64,000 nt of DNA from Flavobacteriaceae bacterium UBA3356 (GCA_002360635.1 DEQW01000001.1:622036-686035); one strand, 5' to 3'; numbered from the stretch's first letter, positions 41,674 to 51,339 are shown. A program made the numbers and translations. Notes: generated by a model not told the origin, from the letters alone.

Positions 41674-43365
41674 CTATTCTTTTATATCCTTTAACCGAAG
41701 CTGCATGCTTACATCACCTTGCCATTCGTTTTCATCAATTACATAAGCTGCTTTAAATGGATTGCCACCGCAAGCAATATCTTGTTTCTCTGCCATACCA
41801 AATCCTATCCCCACAAATTGTGCTGAATTAGCTTGCTTAACAGTAATACGCAAATGCGTTTTATCTTCGCCTACACATTTTCCCCAACCAGTATCTTTTA
41901 ATCCTTGCGTCATAAATACAGGAGTCATATTTCCGGGGCCAAAGGGAGCAAACTGCTTTAAAAGACGATAAAATTTTGGAGTTATTTCAGTTAAGTTAAT
42001 TTCTGCATCAATTTTTAATTCAGGTTGCAATAGTTTGGGGTCGATGGTTTCAGAAACTACTTTTTCAAATTCAGTTTTAAAGGCTTCAAAATCTTTTTCG
42101 TACAATGTCAAGCCTGCAGCGTATTTATGCCCACCAAACTGTTCAATATATTCTGAACAACCGTCCAATGCATTATAAACATCAAACCCTTTTACTGAAC
42201 GTGCCGAAGCCGCTAATTTTTCTCCACTTTTAGTAAACACAAGTGTTGGCCGATAATACGTTTCGGTTAATCGTGAAGCTACAATGCCAATTACACCTTT
42301 ATGCCAATCTTCTTGGTACACCACTGTAGTCGTGCGATTTTCTTCCTTGTTTTCTATAATTTGAAGTAGTGCTTCTTCGGTAATGGTTTTATCTGCATCT
42401 CTCCTATCGGTATTGAATTGTTCAATTTCTGAAGCATATTCAGCAGCACGGTTTATATCAGTTTCAGTTAATAAAGTAACCGCATGATTGCCGTGTTTCA
42501 TGCGACCTGCAGCGTTGATTCTTGGGGCAATGATAAAAACCACATCGGTAATCGTGAGTGTTTCTTTTTTTATTTGCTTTAAAATCGCCTTAAACCCTAC
42601 TCTAGGATTACTGTTAATTACTTTTAAGCCATAATATGCCAACACCCTGTTTTCCCCAGTTATAGGAACAATATCTGCACCAATAGCTGTTGCTACTAAA
42701 TCAAGGTATAGCAATAAATCATCAACCTGCAATCCTCTTTTTTCTGAAAGTGCTTGAATTAATTTAAAACCCACGCCGCAACCGCATAATTCTTTATATG
42801 GATATTCACAATCTTCCCGTTTGGGGTCGAGTACGGCAACCGCTTTTGGAATTTCTGCTCCGGGACGGTGATGGTCACAAATAACAAAATCAATGTTTTT
42901 TTCTGAAGCATACACAACTTTATCGATTGCTTTTATACCACAATCTAAAGCGACAATAAGTGAGAAACCATTGTCTTCGGCAAAATCAATTCCTTTATAC
43001 GAAACTCCATAGCCTTCGTCATAGCGGTCTGGAATATAGGTAGCCACATTGGGATAGTAGCTTTTTAAATAGGAAGAAAGCAATGCAACGCTAGTGGTTC
43101 CATCCACATCATAATCGCCGTACACCAAAATATTTTCTTCATTGGCAATTGCTTGCTCTATCCGCTCTACCGCTTTGTCCATGTCTTTCATCAAAAATGG
43201 ATTGTTAAGATCGCTCAATTGAGGACGAAAAAAATGCTTCGCTTCATCGAAGGTTTCAATTCCGCGTTGAACTAATAATGCAGCAATTATTGTTTCGACA
43301 CCTAATTCTTTTGAAAGCCGATTGACGATCTCTTCAGGAGGTTTTGGTTGTAAGGTCCAGCGCAT
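41674..43365 (-). CDS. recJ: Single-stranded-DNA-specific exonuclease RecJ
   Basis: This 563-residue 5'-3' exonuclease acts in recombination and mismatch repair. DHH-family motifs are VYGDYDVDGTTS near residue 80, ALDCGIKA, CDHHRPG, and INAAGRMKHG. The DHHA1 domain has EQFGGHKYAAGLTL, and the C-terminal OB-fold ends the protein. Length is typical. The neighbouring exported protein is probably only a transcriptional companion. Confidence 0.95.
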   Translation of the reverse strand: MRWTLQPKPPEEIVNRLSKELGVETIIAALLVQRGIETFDEAKHFFRPQLSDLNNPFLMKDMDKAVERIEQAIANEENILVYGDYDVDGTTSVALLSSYLKSYYPNVATYIPDRYDEGYGVSYKGIDFAEDNGFSLIVALDCGIKAIDKVVYASEKNIDFVICDHHRPGAEIPKAVAVLDPKREDCEYPYKELCGCGVGFKLIQALSEKRGLQVDDLLLYLDLVATAIGADIVPITGENRVLAYYGLKVINSNPRVGFKAILKQIKKETLTITDVVFIIAPRINAAGRMKHGNHAVTLLTETDINRAAEYASEIEQFNTDRRDADKTITEEALLQIIENKEENRTTTVVYQEDWHKGVIGIVASRLTETYYRPTLVFTKSGEKLAASARSVKGFDVYNALDGCSEYIEQFGGHKYAAGLTLYEKDFEAFKTEFEKVVSETIDPKLLQPELKIDAEINLTEITPKFYRLLKQFAPFGPGNMTPVFMTQGLKDTGWGKCVGEDKTHLRITVKQANSAQFVGIGFGMAEKQDIACGGNPFKAAYVIDENEWQGDVSMQLRLKDIKE

Positions 43366-43495
43366 AAAGTTCTATTCTAAATAGGGGGAGAAATGTAAAG
43401 ATAAAGTTACTACTTGTGAAGCAAAACAAAAAAGTAAAATTAAATATGTATTTTAATAGACTATAAACCAGATTTTCAATAAAAATTTATATTTC

Positions 43496-44917
43496 ATGAA
43501 AAAAACAACACTTTTATGCTTCTACTTTATTTTAAGTATCGGGTTTATGTTTGCCCAAGATGGAACGTATGATACCTCCTTTGGAAGCAATGGCGTGGTT
43601 TATACAGACATTAACCAACAAATAGAATTTTTTAATGCTTTAGCACAGTCCCCTTCTGGAAAAATAGCCGTTGCTGGGGAAGGTTTAGGGGAAAATGATA
43701 TTGTAAGTTTCATTGTCATGTATTTTGAAGATGGAACGATAGATGCCTCATTTGCAGATGATGGTTTTTTAATCGACCCAATATCCTTAGAATATAACAA
43801 CATCGCTTTTCAAAGTGACGAAAAAATTATATTTGTTTATGGCAACTCTAGTCAAACGATTGGCCGTTTGCTTCCCAATGGCTTAACAGATACATCCTTC
43901 GGAAATAATGGATCTATAAATGTGGATGGAAGGTTTTTGCGATTGGATGAAAACAACCAAATTTATACCAAGAAAACCCAAAACAATACCCTAACCGTAA
44001 AAAGATTTTTACCCAATGGCAATCTGGATACTTCCTACGGAACAAATGGTTCGTTGGCAATTACAGCGAATAATGGCGGAAATGTTGGAAGTTTAAATGG
44101 CACCCTGCTACCTAATGGAAAATTATTTTTAACCTACGATGAAACCGTTGGAGGTAACGCTCCTTCCTATATCGAAAAGTACACCTCAAACGGCAACCTT
44201 GATGAAACATTTGGCACCAACGGAAAAACTGAAATACCTATTGAAGAAGAATTTAGTTGCAGCGCAAGGGCCTTTAGCGATGAAAGCGTTTTGCTAAATT
44301 GTGGCTATTGGGACTTCGATTTAATGATGATGGTTTATAAATTACTCAAATTAAGCCCCACGGGAAATTTTGATCAAAGTTTTGGTGTCAACGGTTACCT
44401 TGATGGGCGTTCAGTTGAGTTGATACAGCAAAATCAACGCTTTATTACCAATAGCTCATCTGTGGATTATGATGGAGGAACATTTATTAACTTTAAGAGA
44501 TATTTTAATAATGGTAATTTAGATAACAGCTTCCAGTTTGAGCCAGCCCCGGAAGTAATACAGCAAACATATAAAAGCATAATTACCAATTCAGGAAAAC
44601 TCTTGGTAGCTGCAAACAACTTGGGTTTAGATGCCTCTCAAGATATTCTGTTATTTCAGTACAACAACGACCCTTTGGGAATACGTGACGAAAAGGTAAT
44701 ATCAGTTACCGTTTTCCCAAATCCTTCAGGTTCTGTTTTCAATGTAAAAGGTCAACAAATCGATAATAATACTTATACAGTGAGCGATATCAACGGAAGG
44801 GTTTTACTTTCAGGTAATTTCTCTGGTATTGAAAATCAACTGGACCTTTCCCACTTTTCAACTGGAGTATATTTCCTGAAAATTTCTGGAACAACGATTA
44901 AACTTCTGAAACAGTAA
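43496..44917 (+). CDS. T9SS-sorted exported protein with delta-60 repeats
   Basis: This 473-residue protein has a signal peptide ending MFAQ. Several delta-60 repeats of about 50 residues follow, marked by DTSFGSNG, DTSFGNNG, DTSYGTNG and DETFGTNGK, which probably form a beta-propeller-like structure. A C-terminal type A sorting domain (about 75 residues, with VFPNPSGSVFNV, DINGRVLL and GVYFLKIS) directs type IX secretion. It is probably surface-exposed or secreted; function is unknown. Confidence 0.9.
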   Translation: MKKTTLLCFYFILSIGFMFAQDGTYDTSFGSNGVVYTDINQQIEFFNALAQSPSGKIAVAGEGLGENDIVSFIVMYFEDGTIDASFADDGFLIDPISLEYNNIAFQSDEKIIFVYGNSSQTIGRLLPNGLTDTSFGNNGSINVDGRFLRLDENNQIYTKKTQNNTLTVKRFLPNGNLDTSYGTNGSLAITANNGGNVGSLNGTLLPNGKLFLTYDETVGGNAPSYIEKYTSNGNLDETFGTNGKTEIPIEEEFSCSARAFSDESVLLNCGYWDFDLMMMVYKLLKLSPTGNFDQSFGVNGYLDGRSVELIQQNQRFITNSSSVDYDGGTFINFKRYFNNGNLDNSFQFEPAPEVIQQTYKSIITNSGKLLVAANNLGLDASQDILLFQYNNDPLGIRDEKVISVTVFPNPSGSVFNVKGQQIDNNTYTVSDINGRVLLSGNFSGIENQLDLSHFSTGVYFLKISGTTIKLLKQ

Positions 44918-44955
44918 AGTAATGTTTACTTTCTCTTAAGGTGTAAATATGTAAC

Positions 44956-44978
44956 TTTATCATCGTAAAAATGATAAA
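44956..44978. promoter_or_regulatory. Palindrome directly before the AhpD-like gene
   Basis: TTTATCAT/ATGATAAA (44956-44963 with 44971-44978, 7-nt spacer) is a perfect inverted repeat ending two bases before the ATG at 44981. TAACTTTA overlaps its left arm and resembles the -7 box. It may be an operator or a leader hairpin hiding the start. Confidence 0.45.
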
Positions 44979-44980
44979 AC

Positions 44981-45571
44981 ATGCCCTTAGTAACTCCATT
45001 ACCTTCAGATCACGATCAAGAAACCCAAGAATTAGCTGAGTTCTTTAATGAAACTTTGGGTTTTTGCCCCAATAGTGTCTTGACTATGCAACGCAGGCCA
45101 GCGATAAGCAAAGCGTTTATAAACCTCAACAAAGCCGTAATGGCCAATGAAGGCCGTGTTACCTCAGCATTAAAGCGGATGATTGCTTGGGTAAGCAGTA
45201 ACGCAACCGGATGCCGTTATTGCCAAGCACACGCCATTCGGGCAGCAGAACGCTACGGTGCCGAGCAAGAACAATTGGATAATATTTGGGAATATCGCAC
45301 CCACCTTGCTTTTTCTGAAGCCGAACGGGCAGCTTTGGATTTTTCATTGGCTGCCTCACAAGTGCCGAATGCAGTAACTCAAGAAATTGAAAAACGCTTA
45401 CACGAACATTGGGATGATGGCGAGATTGTAGAAATGCTGGGTGTTATTTCCCTATTTGGTTACTTAAACCGTTGGAACGATTCTATGGGAACTTCTATTG
45501 AAGAGGGCGCTGTTGAAAGCGGTGAACAATACTTAGGAAAACACGGGTGGAATAAAGGCAAACATGTTTAA
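44981..45571 (+). CDS. Carboxymuconolactone decarboxylase/AhpD-like family protein
   Basis: This 196-residue, all-helical protein carries the AhpD-type redox motif in GCRYCQAHAIRAAERYG (Cys-x-x-Cys-x-x-His). Such proteins reduce peroxidases or act as peroxidases. The 3' end overlaps the longest reading of the next gene by 8 bp. The partner is not apparent in the neighbourhood. Confidence 0.87.
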   Translation: MPLVTPLPSDHDQETQELAEFFNETLGFCPNSVLTMQRRPAISKAFINLNKAVMANEGRVTSALKRMIAWVSSNATGCRYCQAHAIRAAERYGAEQEQLDNIWEYRTHLAFSEAERAALDFSLAASQVPNAVTQEIEKRLHEHWDDGEIVEMLGVISLFGYLNRWNDSMGTSIEEGAVESGEQYLGKHGWNKGKHV

Positions 45572-45575
45572 GCTC

Positions 45576-46289
45576 ATGAAAAAAAATTTACTCTTTTTTA
45601 TAGTAATAACAATAACCTCTTGTAATCACGTTTACGAAGCGGTTTATGGATTGCAAAATGAAAAAATAGAGACAATTACTTACAATGATTATCGATATGT
45701 AATTAACAAAAAGAAAAGACGAGGTTATGTAAGCTCAGATAATGAAGTTATGGATGGTCATTTCTTGGTAATGAGAAATGGGACAAAAGCCGAGGAGTTT
45801 CAACTTAAAAATGGATTTCTCCACGGATTCAGAATTCTTTTTGATGAGGATGGAATGATGGAACAGAAAGAAACTTACAAAAACAGTTATCTGAATGGTC
45901 CTAATATTACGTACTATAAAAACGGTACTATAAAAAGCGAATCTTCTTATAAAAATGGAAAGTTAAATTCTGATAAGATAGATTATGATGAATCTGGAAA
46001 CATTCTTAACAAAACCACAATCGTTGATGGTATTTCTTATAAATATTTTTATAAACAAGGAAAGCTAACAAGCACTGAATTTAATAAAGATATTGAAAAT
46101 GAAAAGTATGATATTATTGTAAAATATGATCATTTTGAAAACATATCCACTATTTTAGGTAGAAAGTTAAATGATGATCAACCCATATTGTTTGTTTTTG
46201 ACTCTAATTATAATATTACAGAAGTTATAAATGCTACAGAAAACCCTCAAAGAGCTAGGCATTATTTAAGTAAATTAAATGATTTATAA
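45576..46289 (+). CDS. Lipoprotein with YwqK/MORN-like repeats
   Basis: I chose the ATG at 45576, which begins MKKNLLFFIVITITSC and gives a clean lipoprotein signal (Cys16); an ATG at 45564 adds four residues. The middle has MORN-like repeats, for example NGFLHGFRILFDEDGMM, KNSYLNGPNITYYKNGTIK and KNGKLNSDKIDYDESGNI. YwqK-type proteins in Bacteroidetes are often listed as antitoxins, but no toxin gene is adjacent and lipidation argues against that role. Function is unknown. Confidence 0.78.
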   Translation: MKKNLLFFIVITITSCNHVYEAVYGLQNEKIETITYNDYRYVINKKKRRGYVSSDNEVMDGHFLVMRNGTKAEEFQLKNGFLHGFRILFDEDGMMEQKETYKNSYLNGPNITYYKNGTIKSESSYKNGKLNSDKIDYDESGNILNKTTIVDGISYKYFYKQGKLTSTEFNKDIENEKYDIIVKYDHFENISTILGRKLNDDQPILFVFDSNYNITEVINATENPQRARHYLSKLNDL

Positions 46290-46961
46290 TTATTTCTTCC
46301 CTTCCACAACAACAACCAACTCCCCTTTGGGTGGTTTTTTGGTGAAATGTTGTAACACTTCTTCAGCAGTTCCGCGAATGGTTTCTTCGTGCAATTTTGT
46401 GATTTCACGCGATACAGAAACTTTTCTGTCTGTACCAAAGTATTCGGTAAAATGGGTTAAGGTTTTAACTAGTTTGTGTGGTGATTCATAAAAAATCATC
46501 GTCCGCGTTTCTTCAGCTAAAAGGGTTAATCGGGTTTGACGCCCTTTTTTTACGGGTAAAAAACCTTCAAATACAAATTTATCATTGGGCAATCCACTAT
46601 TAACCAAAGCTGGGACAAATGCTGTGGCGCCAGGCAGGCAATCTACTTCAAGGCCGGCTTCTACGCACGCTCGTGTTAATAAAAAACCAGGGTCGCTTAT
46701 GGCGGGTGTTCCGGCATCGCTAATCAACGCAATGGTTTCACCATTTCTAATCCTATCCACAATGCCTTCCACGGTTTTATGCTCATTGTACATGTGGTGC
46801 GAGTGCATGTGGGTATCAATTTCGTAATGTTTCAGGAGCTTTCCACTGGTGCGCGTATCTTCAGCGAGAATAAGGTCGGCTTCTTTTAAAACTTCAATTG
46901 CGCGAAAGGTAATATCCTTTAAATTCCCTATTGGTGTTGGAACGAGATAGAGTTTTCCCAT
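46290..46961 (-). CDS. rsmI: 16S rRNA (cytidine1402-2'-O)-methyltransferase
   Basis: This 223-residue SAM-dependent enzyme 2'-O-methylates C1402 in the ribosomal decoding centre. Motifs are LYLVPTPIGNLKDITFRA at the N terminus, AEDTRTSGKLL, ISDAGTPAISDPGFLL and LPGATAFVPALVNSGLP, with VFEGFLPVKKGRQ and FYESPHKL further on. It matches the core domain; the C-terminal extension of E. coli RsmI is short here. The stop abuts the stop of the convergent lipoprotein gene. Confidence 0.94.
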   Translation of the reverse strand: MGKLYLVPTPIGNLKDITFRAIEVLKEADLILAEDTRTSGKLLKHYEIDTHMHSHHMYNEHKTVEGIVDRIRNGETIALISDAGTPAISDPGFLLTRACVEAGLEVDCLPGATAFVPALVNSGLPNDKFVFEGFLPVKKGRQTRLTLLAEETRTMIFYESPHKLVKTLTHFTEYFGTDRKVSVSREITKLHEETIRGTAEEVLQHFTKKPPKGELVVVVEGKK

Positions 46962-46978
46962 AAAATTTGAAAAAAGGC

Positions 46979-47758
46979 TTAATTAAAGTTTTTCTCTACC
47001 ACCGTCATAAAACGTTCGGCATATTCATCTTTATTCAACCAATAATTATAATCAGGTTTTATTTTTCCTTTAATAAACGCTTCGGCTTCATCATAGGTTT
47101 TCATGGTATTAATTTGTGAGAGTACTCGGGTATAATCGTTTGCATTGCCATCAAATAAATGTTTGATGAAAGCCAAACGATCGTTCAGACCTATTTGCAT
47201 ACCGTTGTTTACCGATTCGTTTAAAGACCGTTGCTTTGCTTCTTTTGTATTGGCGAGCTCGGCTACTTTTACGGTGTCATTCGGTTTTTGAGTTTCCGGT
47301 TTGTTTTTTTTATCTTTTTCACCATTCGGTTTACGCTCAAACGTTGGCATTTGCTGGTATTCCGCAGCAAAGTCTTCCAACTCATTTTTATCGTCTTTTT
47401 GATAGTTTTTCTTCGGAAGAATATCTTCCAACAATTGATCTACACGATTGGCTTCTTGAGGCATCTGGGCCACAATATCTTTTATTTTTTCCATTAAAGG
47501 CTCCACCAGATCTTCTTCATGTTCAGGTTGTGGAACTGGCTCTGGTTCTTTAAACCAGTTTTGTTCTCTAAAGGTTTTTGAATCGAAAGCCGTCTCTTCA
47601 GAATCTGAATCGATCTGACGTTCCATATACTCTAGAATAGCTAATTTTTCATATAATTGTCCCACAATATTTTTTACAGAAGTGGTGTTAAATTGTTTTT
47701 CTTCTTCTGAAAGTTTTTCAATCAATTCCTGTATCTGCTTCCTAAGCTTCTTCTTCAT
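46979..47758 (-). CDS. Conserved hypothetical coiled-coil protein
   Basis: This 259-residue protein begins with a basic, helical coiled-coil segment (KKKLRKQIQELIEKLSEEEK). The middle is acidic and low-complexity (PEPVPQPEHEEDLVEPL) and then Lys/Asn-rich. The C-terminal part (GLNDRLAFIKHLFDGNANDYTRVLSQINTM ... YDEAEAFIKGKIKPDYNYW) appears globular and is the kind of region conserved across flavobacteria. It has no signal peptide. It is 17 bp upstream of rsmI and likely cotranscribed. No function can be assigned. Confidence 0.75.
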   Translation of the reverse strand: MKKKLRKQIQELIEKLSEEEKQFNTTSVKNIVGQLYEKLAILEYMERQIDSDSEETAFDSKTFREQNWFKEPEPVPQPEHEEDLVEPLMEKIKDIVAQMPQEANRVDQLLEDILPKKNYQKDDKNELEDFAAEYQQMPTFERKPNGEKDKKNKPETQKPNDTVKVAELANTKEAKQRSLNESVNNGMQIGLNDRLAFIKHLFDGNANDYTRVLSQINTMKTYDEAEAFIKGKIKPDYNYWLNKDEYAERFMTVVEKNFN

Positions 47759-47859
47759 AACTTTTTAAAATGATGTGTTTCTACTGTATTTTGTTTTGTT
47801 AAATTTACGCATCCTATATGTAAACGTCAAGGATTTGCGTTTTATTCTAAAATTGAAGT

Positions 47860-48498
47860 ATGTTTCTTGAAAATACCGTTAATCAAAAAGAACAATTTGG
47901 CTGGATTGAAGTTATCTGCGGCTCTATGTTTTCGGGAAAAACGGAAGAGCTCATCCGAAGGCTAAAACGTGCCAAATTTGCGCGGCAACGCGTAGAGATT
48001 TTTAAACCGACTATCGATATTCGGTACGACGAAGAAAAGGTAATTTCTCACGATAGCAATGAAATTAGGTCAACACCTGTACCAGCAGCCGCAAATATCC
48101 CTATGCTAGCCGATAATTGTGATGTTATTGGTATTGACGAGGCTCAGTTTTTTGATGACGAGATTGTACAGGTTTGTAACGATTTAGCAAATCGAGGTAT
48201 TCGTGTAATTGTCGCCGGACTCGATATGGACTTTAAAGGCAATCCCTTTGGGCCAATGCCTAATTTAATGGCTACGGCCGAATATGTAACCAAAGTACAT
48301 GCTGTTTGCACCCGTACCGGAAACTTGGCAAATTATAGTTTTAGAAAGTCTCAAAGTGACGATTTGGTGCTTCTTGGTGAAACCGAAGAATACGAACCAC
48401 TAAGCAGAGCAGCGTATTATAAGGCTGTTTTACGGGACAAAGTAAAGAAAATGGAAGTGAAAGATCCACAACAAATACCGCCTAAAAAGCAAGCATAA
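47860..48498 (+). CDS. tdk: Thymidine kinase
   Basis: This 212-residue type II thymidine kinase phosphorylates thymidine for salvage. The P-loop is GSMFSGKTEELI, the Walker B-like strand IGIDEAQFFDDEI contains the catalytic Glu, and a lasso region follows. The usual four zinc cysteines are not present: only one Cys is found in HAVCTRTGNLANYSF, and the second pair is replaced by SRAAYYK. That variant appears characteristic of Bacteroidetes enzymes, so loss of function is not implied. It lies 3 bp before alr. Confidence 0.94.
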   Translation: MFLENTVNQKEQFGWIEVICGSMFSGKTEELIRRLKRAKFARQRVEIFKPTIDIRYDEEKVISHDSNEIRSTPVPAAANIPMLADNCDVIGIDEAQFFDDEIVQVCNDLANRGIRVIVAGLDMDFKGNPFGPMPNLMATAEYVTKVHAVCTRTGNLANYSFRKSQSDDLVLLGETEEYEPLSRAAYYKAVLRDKVKKMEVKDPQQIPPKKQA

Positions 48499-48501
48499 TT
48501 T

Positions 48502-49611
48502 ATGCAAAAAGCAACCGAAACAGTTTTAGAAATAGATTTAAACGCTTTGGCGCAAAATTATCGGTATTTAACTTCAAAAATTGATAAAGATACCCAGGTT
48601 ATGGGCGTTGTAAAAGCTTTTGGCTATGGAAGTGATTCAGTTGCCGTTGCAGAAGAATTGATAACTTTAGGTGTTTCCTATTTTGCAGTTGCTTATCCAG
48701 ATGAAGGTATCTCATTACGAAAAGCAGGTATTGAAACTTCTATTTTGGTTTTACACCCTTTACCAGCAACATTTAAAAAAATTATCGATTCATGCATGGA
48801 ACCTGCAATTTACTCACGTTCTATGTTGACAGAATTTATAGATTTTGCTGAAGAAAACCGACTCACAGATTATCCCATACATTTAAAGTTTAATACAGGA
48901 CTCAATAGATTGGGCTTTATTGCAAAGGATATTGATTTTATTTCTGAAGAAACTACCGCTACTTCCAGTGTAAAAATTAAATCGATATTTACGCATTTAG
49001 CAGCAAGTGAAGATGCTGCAGAATCAACGTTTACTGAATCGCAGTTGGCTCAATTCAAGGATATTTCACAAAAAATTATTAGTGAAATTGGTTATAAGCC
49101 TTTGCTTCATACATTGAACACTTCTGGCGTTTTAAATTATCCTGAAGCACAATACGATATGGTCCGTACGGGAATAGGTTTATATGGTTTTGGTAACGAT
49201 CCTGAAGAAAACAAACATCTAAAACCAGTTGCGACTTTAAAAACGGTAATTTCCCAAATTCATACCGTAAAAAAAGGAGAAACAGTTGGTTATAACCGTG
49301 CTTTTAAAGCTTCTGAAACGACAAAAACGGCAACCTTACCTGTAGGCCACGCCGATGGAATAAAACGCATTTTCGGTAACAGAAAAGGATGGGTAACCGT
49401 TCATGGCGTAAAAGCTCCCATAGTTGGGAATGTTTGTATGGATATGATTATGATAGATGTTACCAATATTGATTGTGAGGAAGGTGATGAAGTGATTGTT
49501 TTTGGCGAAAACCCTTCTGCAGACGAACTTTCTCAAGTAATTAATACAATTCCATATGAACTTATTACGGGCGTTTCACAACGTGTAAAACGGGTTATTT
49601 GTCGAAAATAA
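48502..49611 (+). CDS. alr: Alanine racemase
   Basis: This 369-residue PLP enzyme makes D-alanine for peptidoglycan. The PLP lysine is Lys38 in GVVKAFGYGSDS, the catalytic Tyr is in TVGYNRAF, and GNVCMDMIMIDVT is the C-terminal signature. It immediately follows tdk with a 3-bp gap, so the two are cotranscribed without an obvious metabolic link. Confidence 0.95.
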   Translation: MQKATETVLEIDLNALAQNYRYLTSKIDKDTQVMGVVKAFGYGSDSVAVAEELITLGVSYFAVAYPDEGISLRKAGIETSILVLHPLPATFKKIIDSCMEPAIYSRSMLTEFIDFAEENRLTDYPIHLKFNTGLNRLGFIAKDIDFISEETTATSSVKIKSIFTHLAASEDAAESTFTESQLAQFKDISQKIISEIGYKPLLHTLNTSGVLNYPEAQYDMVRTGIGLYGFGNDPEENKHLKPVATLKTVISQIHTVKKGETVGYNRAFKASETTKTATLPVGHADGIKRIFGNRKGWVTVHGVKAPIVGNVCMDMIMIDVTNIDCEEGDEVIVFGENPSADELSQVINTIPYELITGVSQRVKRVICRK

Positions 49612-49671
49612 AAACGTTATACGTTTGTTTTTATTTAAATTAGCCGTTGTTAACCTTAAAAACCAATCAAC

Positions 49672-50088
49672 ATGTTAAAAGAATTTAAAGATTTTATTAT
49701 GACGGGCAATGTTATCGATTTAGCCGTTGCCGTTATACTTGCCGGAGCCATCGGAATGGTCGTTTCAGGATTTACCAATGATATTATGATGCCTATTATT
49801 GGTCATTTTGCAGGTGGAATGGATTTTGCCGACCTTAAAGTAGTATTAGATGAGGCTGTTGTAGGAGCAGATGGAGAAGTTGTTGAGCCCGAAAATGCTG
49901 TTATGTATGGTAAATGGGTAAATGCAATCATAAACTTGATTATTGTTGGCTTTGTACTGTTTATTATTGTTAGAGCTTATAATAAAACCAAAAAACCAAA
50001 AGAAGAAGCGCCTGCTGAGCCAAAAGGTCCAACGCAAGAAGAATTATTAGCTGAAATTCGTGACGAATTAAAAAGGCAAAATAAATAA
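49672..50088 (+). CDS. mscL: Large-conductance mechanosensitive channel
   Basis: This 138-residue inner-membrane channel opens under membrane tension to release solutes during hypo-osmotic shock. The N-terminal helix and first segment (LKEFKDFIMTGNVIDLAVAVILAGAIGMVVSGF), the second segment (NAIINLIIVGFVLFIIVRAYNK) and the C-terminal cytoplasmic helix rich in Glu/Lys are as expected. The periplasmic loop is slightly long and acidic (LDEAVVGADGEVVEPE). Confidence 0.95.
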   Translation: MLKEFKDFIMTGNVIDLAVAVILAGAIGMVVSGFTNDIMMPIIGHFAGGMDFADLKVVLDEAVVGADGEVVEPENAVMYGKWVNAIINLIIVGFVLFIIVRAYNKTKKPKEEAPAEPKGPTQEELLAEIRDELKRQNK

Positions 50089-50151
50089 ATTTTAGCTCCT
50101 AGCAACTATAGTTAGGAAACCGCTACACTGCAATTATTTAATATTAATAAA

Positions 50152-50188
50152 ACCCTTCTGTACCAAAAGTATTGAAGGGTCTTTTTTT
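50152..50188 (+). terminator. Terminator after mscL
   Basis: ACCCTTC (50152-50158) pairs with GAAGGGT (50174-50180), with an inner TAC/GTA pairing, followed by C and seven T. Confidence 0.75.
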
Positions 50189-50248
50189 GTGTTTATTTTA
50201 GAAGAAATCAAACCATACTGTGTATTTTTACAGCAAAAATTTAAAGCA

Positions 50249-51238
50249 ATGAATATAGCAGTTGTTGGTGCCACAGGAATGGTTGGCACTGTCCTTTTAA
50301 AAGTCTTGGAAGAACGTGATTTTCCAATTAGTAACCTATTGCCTGTAGCTTCGGAACGATCTATAGGAAAGGAAATCACTTTTAAGGATAAAAAGTATAA
50401 AATTGTTTCGATACAAGATGCTATTGCTGCCAAACCACAACTAGCCATTTTTTCGGCTGGAGGAAATACCTCACTAGATTGGGCACCAAAATTTGCTGAA
50501 GCAGGAACAACTGTTATCGATAATTCTTCGGCGTGGCGAATGGATCCAGACAAAAAACTGATTATTCCAGAAATTAACGCTAACGAACTTACCAAAGAAG
50601 ATAAAATCATTGCTAACCCAAACTGTTCAACCATTCAGTTAGTGATGGCATTGGCACCTCTTCATAAAAAATATACCATGAAGCGTGTTGTTATTTCTAC
50701 CTATCAATCTGTTTCAGGAACTGGTGTAAAAGCGGTACAGCAAATGGAAAACGAAATGGCTGGTGTAAAAGGTGAAATGGCGTATCCATACCCCATTCAT
50801 AAAAATGCATTGCCACATTGCGATGTTTTTGAAGCAAACGGATACACTAAAGAAGAAATGAAATTGGCGCGCGAGCCACAAAAAATATTAAGTGATAAAA
50901 CATTTTCGGTAACGGCAACTGCGGTGCGAATTCCAACTGCAGGAGGGCACAGCGAATCGGTAAACGTTGAGTTTGAAAATGATTTTGACCTGACCGATAT
51001 TCGAAAAACACTTCATAACGTGCAAGGAATCACGGTACAGGACAATCCCGATACCAACACCTACCCAATGCCTATATACGCTCACGATAAAGATGAAGTT
51101 TTTGTGGGTAGAATTAGGCGTGACGAAACCCAACCAAACACATTAAATATGTGGATTGTAAGTGATAATTTAAGAAAAGGTGCCGCCACAAATGCAGTAC
51201 AAATTGCAGAGTATTTAGTGGAGAATAAATTAGTATAG
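50249..51238 (+). CDS. asd: Aspartate-semialdehyde dehydrogenase
   Basis: This enzyme reduces aspartyl phosphate for lysine, threonine and methionine synthesis and for the cell wall. I chose the ATG at 50249, giving 329 residues beginning MNIAVVGATGMVG; a longer frame from a GTG at 50189 starts in the mscL terminator and adds an unrelated leader. The catalytic Cys126 is in ANPNCSTIQLV and the His in GGHSESVNVEF. Cofactor binding is at the N terminus. Confidence 0.94.
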   Translation: MNIAVVGATGMVGTVLLKVLEERDFPISNLLPVASERSIGKEITFKDKKYKIVSIQDAIAAKPQLAIFSAGGNTSLDWAPKFAEAGTTVIDNSSAWRMDPDKKLIIPEINANELTKEDKIIANPNCSTIQLVMALAPLHKKYTMKRVVISTYQSVSGTGVKAVQQMENEMAGVKGEMAYPYPIHKNALPHCDVFEANGYTKEEMKLAREPQKILSDKTFSVTATAVRIPTAGGHSESVNVEFENDFDLTDIRKTLHNVQGITVQDNPDTNTYPMPIYAHDKDEVFVGRIRRDETQPNTLNMWIVSDNLRKGAATNAVQIAEYLVENKLV

Positions 51239-51339
51239 TCTTTTTTAAAAATATCTTTTAGCCTCGAAATCAATAATTTGGTGTCGGGGTTTTTTATTTT
51301 TCAGTATATTTAAAAAAGAAACACTAAACAACCATACTT

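Noticed and set aside
45576..46289. YwqK-type protein as the antitoxin of a toxin-antitoxin pair
   Set aside because: The protein has a lipoprotein signal and no toxin-like gene lies beside it.
50189..50248. 20-codon upstream extension of asd from a GTG
   Set aside because: It starts at the T-run of the mscL terminator and the added residues do not match the family N terminus.
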